Assembly (NCBI RefSeq): GCF_023650515.1 | Contig: NZ_CP096016.1 | Coordinates: 2,132,001-2,196,000, forward strand | Origin: Alkalimarinus coralli | GTDB taxonomy: Bacteria; Pseudomonadota; Gammaproteobacteria; Pseudomonadales; Oleiphilaceae | DNA length: 64,000 nucleotides | Direction: 5' to 3' | Shown: one piece after another, positions 62,728 to 64,000 of the stretch | How the letters are laid out: each line of letters starts with the position of its first letter | How positions within the stretch are numbered: position 1 is the first letter of the stretch | The notes under the pieces: generated by a model | What the model saw: only the letters and a program-made list of their open reading frames with translations | Told to the model about the DNA's origin: nothing | Databases searched by the model: none | Made by a program: the position numbers and the translations under genes

Positions 62728-63777
62728 TCACTTGGAAACAGGCCAAGCAGTAAAGACTGCCTTCAACAGCGTTGCCAACGGTATCGCAAAGAATACTCCC
62801 CACAACCCCCAAATTCCGCCAAAGAACAAAACAGCAATAATAATGACAACAGGGTGTAAATTTACAACCTCAGAAAAAAGAAGCGGTACCAGAACATTAC
62901 CATCAAGGGCCTGAATAATACCGTAAACAACAATTAGATAGAGAAAATCAGACCCCCACCCCCATTGAAAAAACGCAATCATCGCAACAGGTATGGTAAC
63001 GATTGTAGCGCCGATATAGGGCACCAATACTGACAACCCTACCAAAATACCAAGCAAAGCAGCGTAGTTGAGCCCCATAACAACAAATGCTACATAAGTT
63101 ACAACACCTACAATTAGAATTTCTACAACCTTTCCACGGATATAGTTAGCAAACTGCATGTTCATCTCTTGCCAAACACGCGTCATTACGTCTTTATCTC
63201 TTGGAAGAAGGGCTGCCAATGAGTTTAGAATCAACGTCCGATCTTTTAAAAAGAAAAATACCAGTATAGGAACCAAAACAATGTAAATCAGAATCATGAC
63301 AAACACTGGAAAGCTTTCAAGTGATAGCGACACAACCCACTGGCCAAACTTTGCTGCTTCTGATGTCGCTTGATTAAACAGGTTATTCACCGAAGCCTCA
63401 CTCAATAGTGACGGATACTCCTGTGGCAGTAATTTAATATAACTCTGAAGCTCAGAGAACATCCTCGGGAACTCTTTCACCAAAGATGTGACCTGGCCTA
63501 AAACAAGAGGCAACAGGAAAAACAAAAAGGTAAAAAACAAACCTATAAAAAGAATAAAGACAGCCAGTATTGATACTTTTTCATTGAGCCCTCTTGCTAC
63601 CAGCTTACTCACCAACCCTTGAAGAATAAAAGCCAACACAACACTCGCAATAACAGGTGCAAGCAGATCTCCAATCAAGACAACTACGGCCAGCCCGGCA
63701 ATTAACAAAATAAAAAGAACAACAGCCTCTTCATCTGAAAAGTACTTCTCAACCCACGAACGGACAATATTTAACAT
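62728..63777 (-). CDS. AI-2E/PerM-family membrane transporter
   Basis: A 349-residue membrane protein with about seven to eight hydrophobic helices and the family pattern near the middle (VKEFPRMFSELQSYIKLLPQEYP; IRGKVVEILIVGVVTYVAFVVMGLNYAALLGILVG). The family includes autoinducer-2 exporters and ion-coupled transporters; the substrate is not predictable here. ATG 63777 has AGGAG upstream and is preferred to a 20-residue longer frame. Confidence 0.88.
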   Translation of the reverse strand: MLNIVRSWVEKYFSDEEAVVLFILLIAGLAVVVLIGDLLAPVIASVVLAFILQGLVSKLVARGLNEKVSILAVFILFIGLFFTFLFFLLPLVLGQVTSLVKEFPRMFSELQSYIKLLPQEYPSLLSEASVNNLFNQATSEAAKFGQWVVSLSLESFPVFVMILIYIVLVPILVFFFLKDRTLILNSLAALLPRDKDVMTRVWQEMNMQFANYIRGKVVEILIVGVVTYVAFVVMGLNYAALLGILVGLSVLVPYIGATIVTIPVAMIAFFQWGWGSDFLYLIVVYGIIQALDGNVLVPLLFSEVVNLHPVVIIIAVLFFGGIWGLWGVFFAIPLATLLKAVFTAWPVSK

Positions 63778-64000
63778 CCAGGCTCCTTTAGCTCGCCTTA
63801 AATACTTTAGGTAAAATGCATCGCATGAAAAATGCACTAAACAAACTTCATCGTTACCAATCGCCTCTCAGTAAGTCATCGCTAACTGAGTTGATTAGTT
63901 AACAACATTCAAGCGGTATCAGTCGCCTTTTAATATTAAATAGCAGTAGCAACCGTCTTCTTCAAAATTTTCCAATAACTGATTTGAACTTAAATCAGTA

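Overview
The window is a chromosomal segment of a Gram-negative, polarly flagellated, probably marine gammaproteobacterium, most like the Pseudomonadales/Oceanospirillales. The evidence is a sigma-54-driven flg operon, a split cobalamin-dependent ribonucleotide reductase (nrdJa/nrdJb) as in Pseudomonas, a dapA-bamC-purC block, a CyaB-type adenylate cyclase, cobalamin/iron physiology and moderate G+C. I cannot name the genus from sequence alone. Most genes are housekeeping or envelope functions; no prophage, integron, CRISPR array or complete insertion sequence was seen.

Layout. 1-13 kb: the end of a TPR-type protein, then the flagellar rod/hook/ring operon flgBCDEFGHIJKL on the minus strand behind a clear -24/-12 promoter. 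13-23 kb: an orphan AAA ATPase, a YdjA-type nitroreductase, the adenylate cyclase cyaB, then a minus-strand group with an HD-GYP-like protein lacking its HD dyad, tapT, an ABC-2 exporter (yadG/yadH) and queF; also a lipoprotein and a PilZ protein. 23-30 kb: a Fur-box-preceded ferric iron transporter (fbpA-fbpB, no ATPase gene) and a three-gene ABC importer of the TrpXYZ type. 30-36 kb: a signalling module made of a kinase-pseudokinase, a PP2C phosphatase and a divergent double-FHA membrane protein, followed by small membrane proteins and a potassium-channel-like protein. 36-44 kb: an RND efflux pair, a bacterial relative of tRNA-queuosine mannosyltransferase with a zinc-ribbon membrane protein, and a membrane-anchored serine hydrolase. 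44-48 kb: two very similar secreted zinc phospholipase C/P1-nuclease-like proteins on either side of a parvulin isomerase. 48-64 kb: nrdJa-nrdJb, galU, tRNA-Val(GAC) with a 3'-end repeat, a TatD-associated radical SAM protein, a UDP-glucuronate epimerase, dapA-bamC-purC, gcvR, a Bcp peroxiredoxin, a chalcone-isomerase-like protein and an AI-2E/PerM permease.

The most notable non-gene signal is a family of five small palindromic elements scattered through the window. Four are about 140 bp with 15-bp terminal inverted repeats; three of these have perfect 5-bp target duplications and one an imperfect duplication. The fifth is a 50-bp internal-deletion derivative. They behave like miniature inverted-repeat transposable elements (MITEs) and sit at gene ends or just ahead of start codons (cyaB, the epimerase). 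Other items worth checking are the kinase-pseudokinase/PP2C/double-FHA module without a type VI secretion cluster, the paired zinc hydrolases, the queuosine-glycosylation candidate, and the tRNA-Val repeat, whose layout recalls the E. coli tyrT/rtT repeats.
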